DNA from: Chryseobacterium sp. W4I1
GTDB lineage: Bacteria; Bacteroidota; Bacteroidia; Flavobacteriales; Weeksellaceae
Reading direction: 5' to 3'
DNA: 64,000 nucleotides
NCBI RefSeq assembly: GCF_030816115.1
Contig: NZ_JAUSXQ010000001.1
Location: forward strand, 744,001-808,000
Each line of letters starts with the position of its first letter. The first letter of the stretch is position 1. Below, in pieces: positions 53,642-61,408 of the stretch. The notes below the pieces were generated by a model. That model ran no database searches. It was not told the DNA's origin and saw nothing but the letters and a program-made list of their open reading frames with translations. The position numbers and the translations under genes were made by a program.

Positions 53642-54670
53642 ATGAGCACGTTAGTAAATGATTTAAAGGAAAAATGGGAAGCTCTGAAAGCAGAAAATCC
53701 ACATATCAGAATAAGAAATGCTGCAGCACAGCTAGAAGTAAGCGAAGCTGAATTACTGGCAACAAGCATAGGAGAAGGAGTAACTGCTCTGAACCCGGAA
53801 TTTCCTGCTATCCTTACCGAAGCTGAAAAGTTAGGAAAAGTAATGGCGCTTACCCGTAATGACGAATGTGTACACGAAAGAAAAGGAATTTACCAGAACG
53901 GTGATTTCAGCAGCCCCCATGCACAGCTTTTCGTAGGAGAAGATATTGACCTTAGAATATTCCTTAACCATTGGAAATTTGCTTTTGCAGTAGTGGAAGG
54001 AGACAAGAAAAGTCTTCAGTTCTTCGGGAAAGACGGTCTTGCCCTTCATAAGATTTACCTTACAAAAGACAGTAATGAAGCAGCTTTCGATGCTATTGTA
54101 GAACAATTCAAAGAAGAAGATCAGAACCAGGCGTTTGCCGCTGAACCAGTAGCTCCAAAAGCTCCTGAAAAAGCAGATTCTGAAATTGATGCGGAAGGAT
54201 TCAAAAAAGCCTGGACTGAATTAAAAGATACCCATGATTTCTTTATGATGACCAGAAAATTCGGGGTAAGCAGAACACAGGCTTTAAGACTCGCGCCGGA
54301 AGGATTTGCTAAAAAGATTGACAATGCTAAAGTGGTGAATGTTTTGGAAGATGCTTCAGAAAAAGGCCTTCCTATCATGATATTCGTTGGAAACAGAGGA
54401 ATTATCCAGATCCACACCGGAAACATAAAGAAAACACTGTGGCACCAGCAGTGGTTCAATGTAATGGATCCGGATTTCAATCTACATCTGGATGTTACGA
54501 AAATCGCTGAAGCATGGATCGTGAAAAAACCTACTGAAGACGGAGAAGTTACGGCTATTGAAGTATTCAACAAAGAAGGAGATTTCATCGTGCAGTTCTT
54601 TGGAAAAAGAAAGCCCGGAATCCCTGAACTTCAAGAGTGGAAAGATCTTGTTGCAGAATTAGAGCAATAA
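53642..54670 (+). CDS. hmuS: Heme utilisation/degradation protein (HemS/HmuS family)
   Basis: A 342-residue cytosolic protein with the two structural repeats of the HemS/ChuS family (about 1-170 and 180-342). The first begins with the HTH-like IRIRNAAAQLEVSEAELLAT, and the second repeats it as FFMMTRKFGVSRTQALRLAP; both are followed by the beta sheets (LRIFLNHWKFAF; IIQIHTGNIKKTLWHQQWF). Family members receive heme from the importer and store or degrade it. It is the last gene of the operon; a terminator follows. Confidence 0.88.
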   Translation: MSTLVNDLKEKWEALKAENPHIRIRNAAAQLEVSEAELLATSIGEGVTALNPEFPAILTEAEKLGKVMALTRNDECVHERKGIYQNGDFSSPHAQLFVGEDIDLRIFLNHWKFAFAVVEGDKKSLQFFGKDGLALHKIYLTKDSNEAAFDAIVEQFKEEDQNQAFAAEPVAPKAPEKADSEIDAEGFKKAWTELKDTHDFFMMTRKFGVSRTQALRLAPEGFAKKIDNAKVVNVLEDASEKGLPIMIFVGNRGIIQIHTGNIKKTLWHQQWFNVMDPDFNLHLDVTKIAEAWIVKKPTEDGEVTAIEVFNKEGDFIVQFFGKRKPGIPELQEWKDLVAELEQ

Positions 54671-54691
54671 TAATTAGATGATTTTTATTAG

Positions 54692-54728
54692 GCCGTTTTG
54701 TTTTTTTAAATTCAAGACGGTCTTTTTT
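54692..54728 (+). terminator. Terminator of the heme operon
   Basis: A 10-bp stem with G-T pairs (GGCCGTTTTG with CAAGACGGTC) and a long T-run. Confidence 0.75.
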
Positions 54729-54908
54729 TATGAAATCATTAATTTTAAATCATAAAGCACACATCTAATCTTCTTTAGCAGTAATTTATTAAACTTAAAA
54801 ACTAAAGCGCTAAAACTCTTTTGTGACTTTGTGGTTTAAAAATAAACGTCCAAATTTGTAATATCTCTGTAAAAACATTGGTATAATTTGTATTTAAATA
54901 AAATAATA

Positions 54909-55782
54909 ATGAAAAATATTTTCATAGCCATTTTGCTGGCAGGTTTCTGTTCGTTGAGCGCACAGGATTTTAAAGCGTACCAGTTTTATGACAAAAAAGG
55001 AAAAGAAGTAAAAACAGAAAGGCTGATTAAAGAATTGGCTGAATATGATATAGTTTTCTTTGGAGAAAATCATAACAGCTCCATTAATCACTGGCTTCAG
55101 CTGAAAGTGACGGAAGGTCTGTTTCAAAAGAAAAACGGACATATCATCCTGGGTGCAGAAATGTTTGAAAGAGATAACCAGGCTCAGCTGAACCAATATC
55201 TGGAAGGAAAATTTGATGCTAAAACATTGAAGGATTCTGCCCGTTTATGGAACAACTATGCGACAGATTACAAGCCATTGGTAGATTTTGCCAAAGCTAA
55301 AAAACTGAATTTCATTGCCACCAATATTCCAAGGAAATATGCTTCCCACACAGCAAAAGAAGGCCTGGAATCTCTGAATGCATTAAGCGAAAAAGAGAAA
55401 ACGTATATTGCTCAGCTTCCTATTAAAGTTACACTGGATACTCCGGGTTATCAGGAAATGAAAGCAATGATGGGTGATCATGCTGAAGGGACAAAAGTGA
55501 TGAACTTTTATTTCTGCACAGGCAACAAAAGATGCTACCATGGCTGAATCTATCCTGAAAAGCATGCAGGCCGGAAAAACGTTTATTCACTATAACGGAA
55601 ACTATCACAGCAAAGAATTTGGCGGAATTTACTGGTACATCAAACAGAAAAATCCAAACCTTAAAATGGCCGTGATTTCTGTTTTTGAATCTGAAGATCC
55701 TGAACTGAAAGTGCCTGCAAAAGATTACATCCCGACGGATTTCAACCTGATCATTCCGGCGGATATGACGAAAACATTTTAA
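54909..55782 (+). pseudogene. chaN: ChaN-family heme-binding protein gene with a 1-nt frameshift
   Basis: The gene encodes a secreted protein of the ChaN (DUF399) family: signal peptide (ending LSAQ), IVFFGENHNSSINH, GAEMFERDNQ and TNIPRKYAS. These bind heme on membranes, usually under iron control. The frame breaks at 55506-55509, where four T replace an expected three: removing one T continues the protein as MNFISAQATKDATMAESI up to the stop at 55782 (about 290 residues). As read, it ends after 212 residues with a short wrong tail. The ATG 54909 is preferred to the TTG 54888. It has no iron box of its own that can be seen. Confidence 0.85.
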
Positions 55783-55792
55783 AAATCAATAG

Positions 55793-55860
55793 AAACGGGC
55801 TTTAGCCCGTTTATTTTATGTAAATCTTCAAATAGGCTTTAGCCCAATTACCTATTTGAA
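55793..55860. repeat. GGGCTTTAGCCC palindromic repeat, copy 2
   Basis: The hairpin AAACGGGCTTTAGCCCGTTT (55793-55812) is followed by GGCTTTAGCC (55835-55844), which sits in the loop of a perfect 10-bp inverted pair TTCAAATAGG/CCTATTTGAA (55827-55836, 55851-55860). It probably also serves as terminator for chaN. Confidence 0.75.
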
Positions 55861-55895
55861 ATACAATCTCTATCTTTATACTACAAATAATAAAA

Positions 55896-56525
55896 ATGAA
55901 AAAAATATCTTTTCTGTTCATCTTTTTTATAGGGTTCATCAATGCCCAGAAACTGACATCAAACGAAATTTCAATTATTAATGAAGGCAATGTCAGCACG
56001 GCATTACCCATTTATCAGACAACAGACTCTCATCAGCATACAACTTTATTAAGCCTTTCTACAGAAATTGATCCGGTTGATCCCAATACTGTAACTTTGG
56101 TGAAAAGAATGAAAGAATCTCTTCTTTCAACAGACGGTGGAGTAGGCATTGCAGCACCACAGGTCGGAATCAACAGAAAAGTAATATGGGTTCAGCGTTT
56201 TGATAAAGAGGGAAATCCCCTGGAATATTTTATTAATCCTGTGATTGTCTGGAAATCTGAACTACAGAATCTCGGTCCTGAAGGTGATCTTTCCATTCCC
56301 GAATTCAGGGACCAGTTTTACAGAAGCAAAGTGATCCAGTTAGAATATGTTGATTTGAAAGGGCAGAAATATTCGGAGATTGTGGAAGGATTTACAGCAG
56401 TTATTTTTCAACATGAGATTGACCATCTTTTTGGAATCCTCATTTCAGATAAAAAAGAGAAGGAGAAAAATGATTCTTATAAAAAAGTGGATGCTTTTAA
56501 AAGGAGTGATTCAACAACGAGATAA
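55896..56525 (+). CDS. Exported peptide-deformylase homologue lacking the metal cysteine
   Basis: A 209-residue protein with a signal peptide (1-17, ending INAQ) ahead of a complete peptide deformylase fold. Motif 1 is GVGIAAPQVG (about 81-90), motif 3 is QHEIDHL (H173, E174, H177). Motif 2, EGCLS in true deformylases, reads EGDLS: the metal ligand Cys is D131. Because substrates of deformylase are in the cytosol, an exported, Cys-to-Asp form is not a housekeeping Def and may be an amidase or peptidase of other substrates, or inactive. A -7-like box TATCTTTA is at 55871-55878. Confidence 0.82.
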   Translation: MKKISFLFIFFIGFINAQKLTSNEISIINEGNVSTALPIYQTTDSHQHTTLLSLSTEIDPVDPNTVTLVKRMKESLLSTDGGVGIAAPQVGINRKVIWVQRFDKEGNPLEYFINPVIVWKSELQNLGPEGDLSIPEFRDQFYRSKVIQLEYVDLKGQKYSEIVEGFTAVIFQHEIDHLFGILISDKKEKEKNDSYKKVDAFKRSDSTTR

Positions 56526-56585
56526 TGTTTTTTAGGTGAATTCATTCTTTTCCTGCATTTTACATATCCTGTTTTGATATAGGTT

Positions 56586-57308
56586 TTACTTTATATTTCT
56601 TGTATATTCACATTTCGGAAAATTATCGCAGCCCCAGAAAAATCCATATTTGCCATTTCTTTTAATAAGGTTTCCTCCACAATTTGGGCATGAAATATTT
56701 CGGCTGAGATTAGAATTGGCTATTATTCTTTTATCTTCAGTACGGTTGTTTATTCTTGCATGGAGAATTGTTGCGACAATTTCGTTCTTGGTTCGTTCGT
56801 TAATATAAGCTGAATCATATTTTTTAATGGTTTTGACCAACTTATTGGTATAAACCACATCAGTATATGTTTTGGTTTTAAGAGTTGCTCTTTTTGTAAA
56901 TACAATTATCGAGTAATATCTCAAATACTTATAATTTTTCAGGACGTGCTTTAAAGCATAAATATGACCCTGGTTTTGTAAAACAGGGTTGTAAAATTTA
57001 CGTCTGTACTTATAAATAACCTGATACCAGTACCTGTCTTTTTCATAGCCTAAAATCCAGCCTTTATAATTTTTGGTTTCAATAACAAATATTCCGTAAT
57101 CTGAAACAATGATGTGATCTATCTGTGAAATAGAGCCTTTAATCTTTAATTCAATATTATTCAGGACAATATATTCTTTATTATTTAATCTTTTAAGGGT
57201 TTCAGAAACCCTGCGCTCGCCAATATATCCCTTTATTTTTGGAGTGTAATATTTAATGACCAGGAATAAGATGCCTAGAATAAAAATAATTAAAAAGCTA
57301 ATATCCAT
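56586..57308 (-). CDS. NERD nuclease-related protein with topoisomerase-type zinc finger
   Basis: A 240-residue protein: an N-terminal helix (5-19), a NERD domain (about 30-145; GSISQIDHIIVSDYGIFVIE then TKNYKGWI, the D-x-x-x and E-T-K nuclease core) and a C4 zinc ribbon (about 205-238; CPNCGGNLIKRNGKYGFFWGC then FPKCEYTR). NERD proteins are thought to act on DNA. It is richer in K, N, I and Y than its neighbours, and is flanked by the deformylase 3' end on one side and a broken copy of it on the other, suggesting later insertion. Confidence 0.85.
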   Translation of the reverse strand: MDISFLIIFILGILFLVIKYYTPKIKGYIGERRVSETLKRLNNKEYIVLNNIELKIKGSISQIDHIIVSDYGIFVIETKNYKGWILGYEKDRYWYQVIYKYRRKFYNPVLQNQGHIYALKHVLKNYKYLRYYSIIVFTKRATLKTKTYTDVVYTNKLVKTIKKYDSAYINERTKNEIVATILHARINNRTEDKRIIANSNLSRNISCPNCGGNLIKRNGKYGFFWGCDNFPKCEYTRNIK

Positions 57309-57336
57309 GCTGTTTTTATATATTTATCTGCTCTTT

Positions 57337-57439
57337 GAGATTGACCACCTTTTCGGGATCTTAATTTTCAGATAAAAGAGAAAATGATTCTTACAAACCT
57401 TTGGATGCTTATAAGAAAAGTGATTCTGTGACAAAGTAA
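57337..57439 (+). pseudogene. Fragment: second copy of the deformylase-homologue 3' end
   Basis: The bases from GAGATTGACC to the TAA match 56415-56525 closely. They encode EIDHLFGILI, then after one extra T (near 57365) the expected acidic/basic tail ending KKSDSVTK. Everything upstream of the HExxH motif is missing. It is a remnant of a tandem paralogue, cut by arrival of the NERD gene. Confidence 0.8.
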
Positions 57440-57541
57440 GGATTAAATATTTAATCGGTAAGAAAAGCAATCAATTCTATAGGCTTTAATTCTAAATTTT
57501 AGTTCGTCTCTTTTTTTTAAAATTTATTAACAGCTCAGGTC

Positions 57542-58222
57542 TTATGGAAATTCAATATTTAAAAGTTTCTTTGTTTTTCTGTCAAAAGCTACATTGATAA
57601 AAGGAAAAGTGTTATCCCTTTGAGATACTTCTCTAATTAATATAGTATGCCCCAAATTGGAGTCATCTATAAACTCAAATCCTTGAAACTGTATTCTTTT
57701 TATGGCCCCAAGTTTGGATTTCATTGAAGAAAGTGCTTCATAAACAAGATGATCTTCAGGTTTAAATTTTGTATCAAACATATCAAGTATTCCTTTGTAA
57801 TTTTCACTGGTTAAAAAAGAATTAAACTTTTCTATTTCAGGATAAATGCTTTTTACTTCCTGTAGTTCTTTTTTAGAAAATGTTTTAGAAATACTAGTAC
57901 CATCTGGCAATATTATTTTTGCCTTAATTAAATCGTAATTATCCGGATTCTGGTTTTGGAAAATGATAAAAGCAATATTGGCGGCATTGGAAATTGCCCT
58001 ATTTGGTTGTTTGTTTATTAATTTACTATCCTTTATAATTAATTCAAAATAATCATTGGCTTGCGTATTTAAAGTCTCAACACCCTTATTCGTTACAACT
58101 GAACCGCCATAAAATTTCTGAACTTCCTCAACAGATTTTTTGTCTTCAGATGTTGTTGCTACCTTATTGCAGCCTGATAGAATAATTAGAATTAAAAAGG
58201 ATAAAATTTTAATTGCTTTCAT
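57542..58222 (-). CDS. Lipoprotein of unknown function
   Basis: A 226-residue protein with lipobox LSGC (C18) after a hydrophobic signal. The mature part has a helical first half (KSVEEVQKFYGGSVVTNKGV) and a C-terminal alpha/beta region (about 130-226, FNSFLTSENYKGILDMFDTK to TKKLLNIEFP) that looks like a DUF4019/NTF2-like fold, but the assignment is weak. It is monocistronic and probably periplasmic or in the outer membrane. Confidence 0.7.
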   Translation of the reverse strand: MKAIKILSFLILIILSGCNKVATTSEDKKSVEEVQKFYGGSVVTNKGVETLNTQANDYFELIIKDSKLINKQPNRAISNAANIAFIIFQNQNPDNYDLIKAKIILPDGTSISKTFSKKELQEVKSIYPEIEKFNSFLTSENYKGILDMFDTKFKPEDHLVYEALSSMKSKLGAIKRIQFQGFEFIDDSNLGHTILIREVSQRDNTFPFINVAFDRKTKKLLNIEFP

Positions 58223-58370
58223 GGATTATTTAATTAGTTTATAGAATTTATGCTAACGCTTAACTTTACTGATTGTGTAAATTGAAATGATATAGTCTAT
58301 AAAAATAAATAATTTTGACTTGAAAACAATTTAAAATATAAGATAATTGAAAATAGAACTGCTTAACAGA

Positions 58371-58399
58371 AAAAATCTGCTCCCATAAGAAACAGATTT
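58371..58399 (-). terminator. Terminator of the ohr operon
   Basis: On the minus strand, AAATCTG and CAGATTT form a 7-bp stem over a 13-nt loop, followed by a T-run. Confidence 0.65.
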
Positions 58400-58421
58400 A
58401 TTTTAATTAAAGAAATTAAGC

Positions 58422-58844
58422 TTAGTTATTCGTCACTGAAAGCTTCACTTCAATATTACCTCTTGTCGCATTAGAATACGGACAGATCTGATGCGCTTTT
58501 TCAGTCAGCTCCTGCGCTTCTTCAATAGAAACTCCTGGAATATTCACGTCCAGCTCTGCAGCCAAACCGAAACCTCCATTTTCAATCTGTCCTATGCTGA
58601 TCTGGGCAGTTACTGTTGTCTCACCGGTTTTTACTTTAGATAAACTGATCACTCTGTTAAGGGCACTGTCAAAACAGGCTGAGTATCCTGCTGCAAAAAG
58701 CATTTCAGGATTCGCAAAATCATCACTGCCACCACCTAAAGCTTTGGGCATTTTTACTTCAAGATCCAAAACACCGTTTTCACTTTTTACATGGCCGTTT
58801 CTTCCACCCTGTGCGGTTACCTTTGTTGTATATAACGTTTTCAT
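58422..58844 (-). CDS. ohr: Organic hydroperoxide resistance protein (Ohr/OsmC family)
   Basis: A 140-residue thiol peroxidase that reduces organic and lipid hydroperoxides. The two reactive cysteines are C57 (in GYSACFDSAL) and C121 (in HQICPYSNATRG), as in Ohr rather than OsmC. The start follows directly on the stop of the MarR-type gene with no gap, so they are co-translated. The repressor gene and nitroreductase upstream complete the operon. Confidence 0.93.
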   Translation of the reverse strand: MKTLYTTKVTAQGGRNGHVKSENGVLDLEVKMPKALGGGSDDFANPEMLFAAGYSACFDSALNRVISLSKVKTGETTVTAQISIGQIENGGFGLAAELDVNIPGVSIEEAQELTEKAHQICPYSNATRGNIEVKLSVTNN

Positions 58845-59279
58845 TTATTTTTCTATTTTGTTTAATATTTTTTGAACAGTTTCTTTAAGATGAAGTAGAT
58901 CTTCCGTCTCTACACCTATTTTTTTTTGTATTTTTCCCGGAATTTCACAGGCTTTCTGCTTCAGCTGTTTCCCTGATTCCGTTAAAAATACTTCAACCAC
59001 TCTTTCATCTTCTTTTTTTCGCTTTCTGTCAATAATTCCTTTATTTTCCAGCCTTTTCAGAAGAGGCGTTAACGTTCCGCTGTCCAGGAACAGCTTTTCG
59101 CCAATATGGTTTACTGCAAGACCGTCATTTTCCCATAATACCATCATCACGAGATATTGTGGATAGGTAATATCAATCTCATCAAGAAACGGGCGGTAAA
59201 GTCCCGTAATCTCTTTTGCAATCACATACAGCGGGAAGCAGATCTGATTTTCTAATTGTAAAGATTTTGAATTTTCCAT
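58845..59279 (-). CDS. ohrR: MarR-family organic peroxide sensor OhrR
   Basis: A 144-residue winged-HTH dimer. The sensing cysteine is C14 in the N-terminal motif NQICFPLYVI, the position used by OhrR. The HTH/wing covers about 55-95 (LDSGTLTPLLKRLENKGIID then RKRKKEDERVV). It represses the operon until an organic peroxide oxidises C14. A perfect 20-bp palindrome at the operon promoter is the expected operator. Confidence 0.92.
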   Translation of the reverse strand: MENSKSLQLENQICFPLYVIAKEITGLYRPFLDEIDITYPQYLVMMVLWENDGLAVNHIGEKLFLDSGTLTPLLKRLENKGIIDRKRKKEDERVVEVFLTESGKQLKQKACEIPGKIQKKIGVETEDLLHLKETVQKILNKIEK

Positions 59280-59308
59280 AAAGCCGGATATGAAGATTGT
59301 TGAATATA

Positions 59309-59941
59309 TTATTTTTTGATGATGAATTCCTCCATTGGAACTCTTACCTTTTTCATCGTTGAAAGCCAGTCGTTGGCAGCATCTCTGTAACCAAGATATA
59401 GAAGGCTGACACTTTTTAATCCTAATTCTTTAAGATTAAGAATTTCATCCACAACTTCATTGCTGAATCCTTCCGCCGGTGTGCTGTCAATTTTTAATTC
59501 TGCGGCCTGTGCCATGGCTAAACCTAATGCAATATAAGTCTGACGTGCTGTATGAGCAAAATGTTCTTCAGGAGTCTGAGCTCCATACATTTCCTTGATC
59601 TTATCGGTATAGCTGCTGAAGCGTCCTCTTGGTAAGTCTCTTACATCGGTATGATGATCGTATACTTTATCAATTTTTTCATTCGAATAACTGTCCCAGG
59701 CAGCAAATACCAAAACATGTGAACTGTCTCTCATCACTTCAGGATTCAGTGCTCCCTTTACCATTTTTTCTTTTAATTCCTGGTTTTCTACCACGATAAT
59801 CCGGAAAGGCTGAAGGCCCGATGATGTAGGGGCCAGTCTGGCTGCTTCCAAAATGGTGTTAAGATCTTGTTCTGATACTTTTTTTGAAGGATCATATGCT
59901 TTTACTGCATGTCTCCACTGTAAATCTTCTATTAATGACAT
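59309..59941 (-). CDS. Nitroreductase-family NAD(P)H oxidoreductase
   Basis: A 210-residue FMN enzyme of the NfsB type: WRHAVKAYDPSKKVSE (FMN-binding start, residues 9-24), LAPTSSGLQPFRIIVVEN (36-53) and ARQTYIALGLAMAQAAELKI. It reduces quinones, nitroaromatics or similar electrophiles. It is the first gene of the nitroreductase-ohrR-ohr operon, 29 nt before ohrR, so it is likely induced by organic peroxides. Confidence 0.9.
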   Translation of the reverse strand: MSLIEDLQWRHAVKAYDPSKKVSEQDLNTILEAARLAPTSSGLQPFRIIVVENQELKEKMVKGALNPEVMRDSSHVLVFAAWDSYSNEKIDKVYDHHTDVRDLPRGRFSSYTDKIKEMYGAQTPEEHFAHTARQTYIALGLAMAQAAELKIDSTPAEGFSNEVVDEILNLKELGLKSVSLLYLGYRDAANDWLSTMKKVRVPMEEFIIKK

Positions 59942-60003
59942 TTATTTTATTTTAAAATTATACTTCTTGATGTGATTCAAACCTGCACATCAAAATCACA
60001 GTA

Positions 60004-60038
60004 CAAATGTATAGCTATTTAAATTGTGCACAATTTAA
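60004..60038 (-). promoter_or_regulatory. OhrR-type operator over the operon promoter
   Basis: The perfect 20-bp palindrome TTAAATTGTGCACAATTTAA is at 60019-60038. On the minus strand the promoter is TTG (60033-60031), 19 nt, then TACATTTG (60011-60004): an ideal flavobacterial promoter whose -33 element lies inside the palindrome. Confidence 0.82.
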
Positions 60039-60141
60039 TTTTGATAGATTTAATTGATAGTGATTTTAGAGAAAAACGAAATAACTGAAGGGAGAAAAAG
60101 AATTCAGCAGGAATCGGATTTTTTAAAAAGTCTTTTAATTG

Positions 60142-60149
60142 AAACTTTG
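60142..60149 (+). promoter_or_regulatory. -7 box of the SDR gene at 60175
   Basis: AAACTTTG matches nAnnTTTG and lies 26 nt before the ATG. Confidence 0.4.
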
Positions 60150-60174
60150 CAGTAGAATTTTAAACAAAAAAACA

Positions 60175-60927
60175 ATGCAGCGATTTAAAAACAAAACAGC
60201 CCTGATCACAGGGGGAACCAATGGAATGGGATACGCAACAGCGCAACAGTTCATTAGCGAAGGTGGAAATGTAGTCATTACAGGAAGAACCGAAGAAACT
60301 GTAAACAATGCCTTAAAAAAATTGGGCAGTCAGGCTCAAGGAATCGTTTCTGATGCGGGAAGTATGAAAGATCTTATGAATCTGCAGCAGGAGGTAAGAA
60401 AATATACGGAAACCATTGATGTACTTTTTGCCAATGCCGGTTTCGGGAAATTTTTTCCTATTGAAAGTGTGGATGAGAATCATTTTGATGAGCTTTTCAA
60501 TGTGCTTGTGAAAGGTCCTTTTTTTACGGTGCAGCAAATATTGCCGTTGATGAAAAAAGGAAGTTCTGTAATATTCAATACTTCTGTGGCCACAGAGATT
60601 GCCATGCCCAATTTTTCAGTTTATTCTGCAGCAAAATCAGCGGTACAGTCTTTTATCAAAACATTTGCAGTAGAACTTACAGAGCGTGGAATACGGGTGA
60701 ACGGAGTCAGTCCGGGGCATGTTAAAACCAATATTTTTAGTCATACAGGTTTGAATGCAGAACAAATTGAAGATGCCGTTCGTGATATCATTCCAACAAT
60801 TCCTTTTAAAAGACAGGGCGAGCCAGCAGAAATTGCCAATACCGTATTATTTCTTGCTTCAGAAGAGGCGTCTTATATTCACGGGACAGAAATTAAAGTG
60901 GATGCTGGAATTTCCATCATCAGATAA
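60175..60927 (+). CDS. Short-chain dehydrogenase/oxidoreductase
   Basis: A 250-residue classical SDR. Residues 11-18 are TGGTNGMG (cofactor loop), NAG is near 85, with the catalytic Ser in NTSVATEIAM and YSAAKSA (Y about 150, K154). The C-terminus (GTEIKVDAGISI) is the usual SDR ending. The ATG at 60175 replaces the TTG at 60139, which lies over the promoter. It is divergent from the ohr operon but separated by its own promoter; the AATTGTGCACAATT operator is 137 nt upstream and may or may not influence it. Confidence 0.9.
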   Translation: MQRFKNKTALITGGTNGMGYATAQQFISEGGNVVITGRTEETVNNALKKLGSQAQGIVSDAGSMKDLMNLQQEVRKYTETIDVLFANAGFGKFFPIESVDENHFDELFNVLVKGPFFTVQQILPLMKKGSSVIFNTSVATEIAMPNFSVYSAAKSAVQSFIKTFAVELTERGIRVNGVSPGHVKTNIFSHTGLNAEQIEDAVRDIIPTIPFKRQGEPAEIANTVLFLASEEASYIHGTEIKVDAGISIIR

Positions 60928-60930
60928 ATT

Positions 60931-60966
60931 AAAAATACCCCATCATTTTTTTGACAGGGGATTTTT
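60931..60966 (+). terminator. Probable terminator after the SDR gene
   Basis: An imperfect stem (AAAAATACCCC with GGGGATTTTT, inner TCA/TGA) with T-run. The bulge lowers confidence. Confidence 0.5.
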
Positions 60967-61029
60967 GTAAGAAATCAATTATTTTCTTCATCAGGCTGCT
61001 TCAGGCAGTATTTCGTCTGGAAATAGAAG

Positions 61030-61344
61030 TTACTGATGAACTTCATTGACCTGTTTGATGATATTGGTATTATTCTCAATACCGATATCAAAGGCTTTTC
61101 CTTTTTTGTGACTTTGAGTAGCTCTTTCCAGAAGTGTTTTGTAACCATCACTTTTTTTGGAAAGATAAAAGACCTGAGGACTTATTCCAATGGATACACG
61201 CATGAATTCTGCCGGTTTTTCCGGATCTTCAGCAAGGTTGGTAATTACTGAATTTTTATACCAGGTCAGGTTCTGTGAACTTGAACTGCCGGAACAGGAT
61301 GTGATCATAAATAGTATTAATAATATATAAGTCCAGGGTTTCAT
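61030..61344 (-). CDS. Small lipoprotein resembling the protein-glutaminase propeptide
   Basis: A 104-residue lipoprotein with lipobox MITSC (C17) and a Ser-rich linker. Residues 49-99 (from RVSIGISPQVFY to NNTNIIKQV) align by eye with residues 58-107 of the propeptide of the protein-glutaminase encoded next door (KVSFIVTAQFY to PNTHEIAKV), with about 13 identities in 47 aligned positions and the same hydrophobic pattern. It lies 64 nt behind the glutaminase on the same strand. It could be a membrane-bound inhibitor or folding helper for the enzyme; no catalytic motif is seen. Confidence 0.72.
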   Translation of the reverse strand: MKPWTYILLILFMITSCSGSSSSQNLTWYKNSVITNLAEDPEKPAEFMRVSIGISPQVFYLSKKSDGYKTLLERATQSHKKGKAFDIGIENNTNIIKQVNEVHQ

Positions 61345-61408
61345 AGAGAAATATTTATAAACAGCTTCTGCAATTTAATCTTTAATCTGCAGAAGCTATA
61401 TAAGTTAA

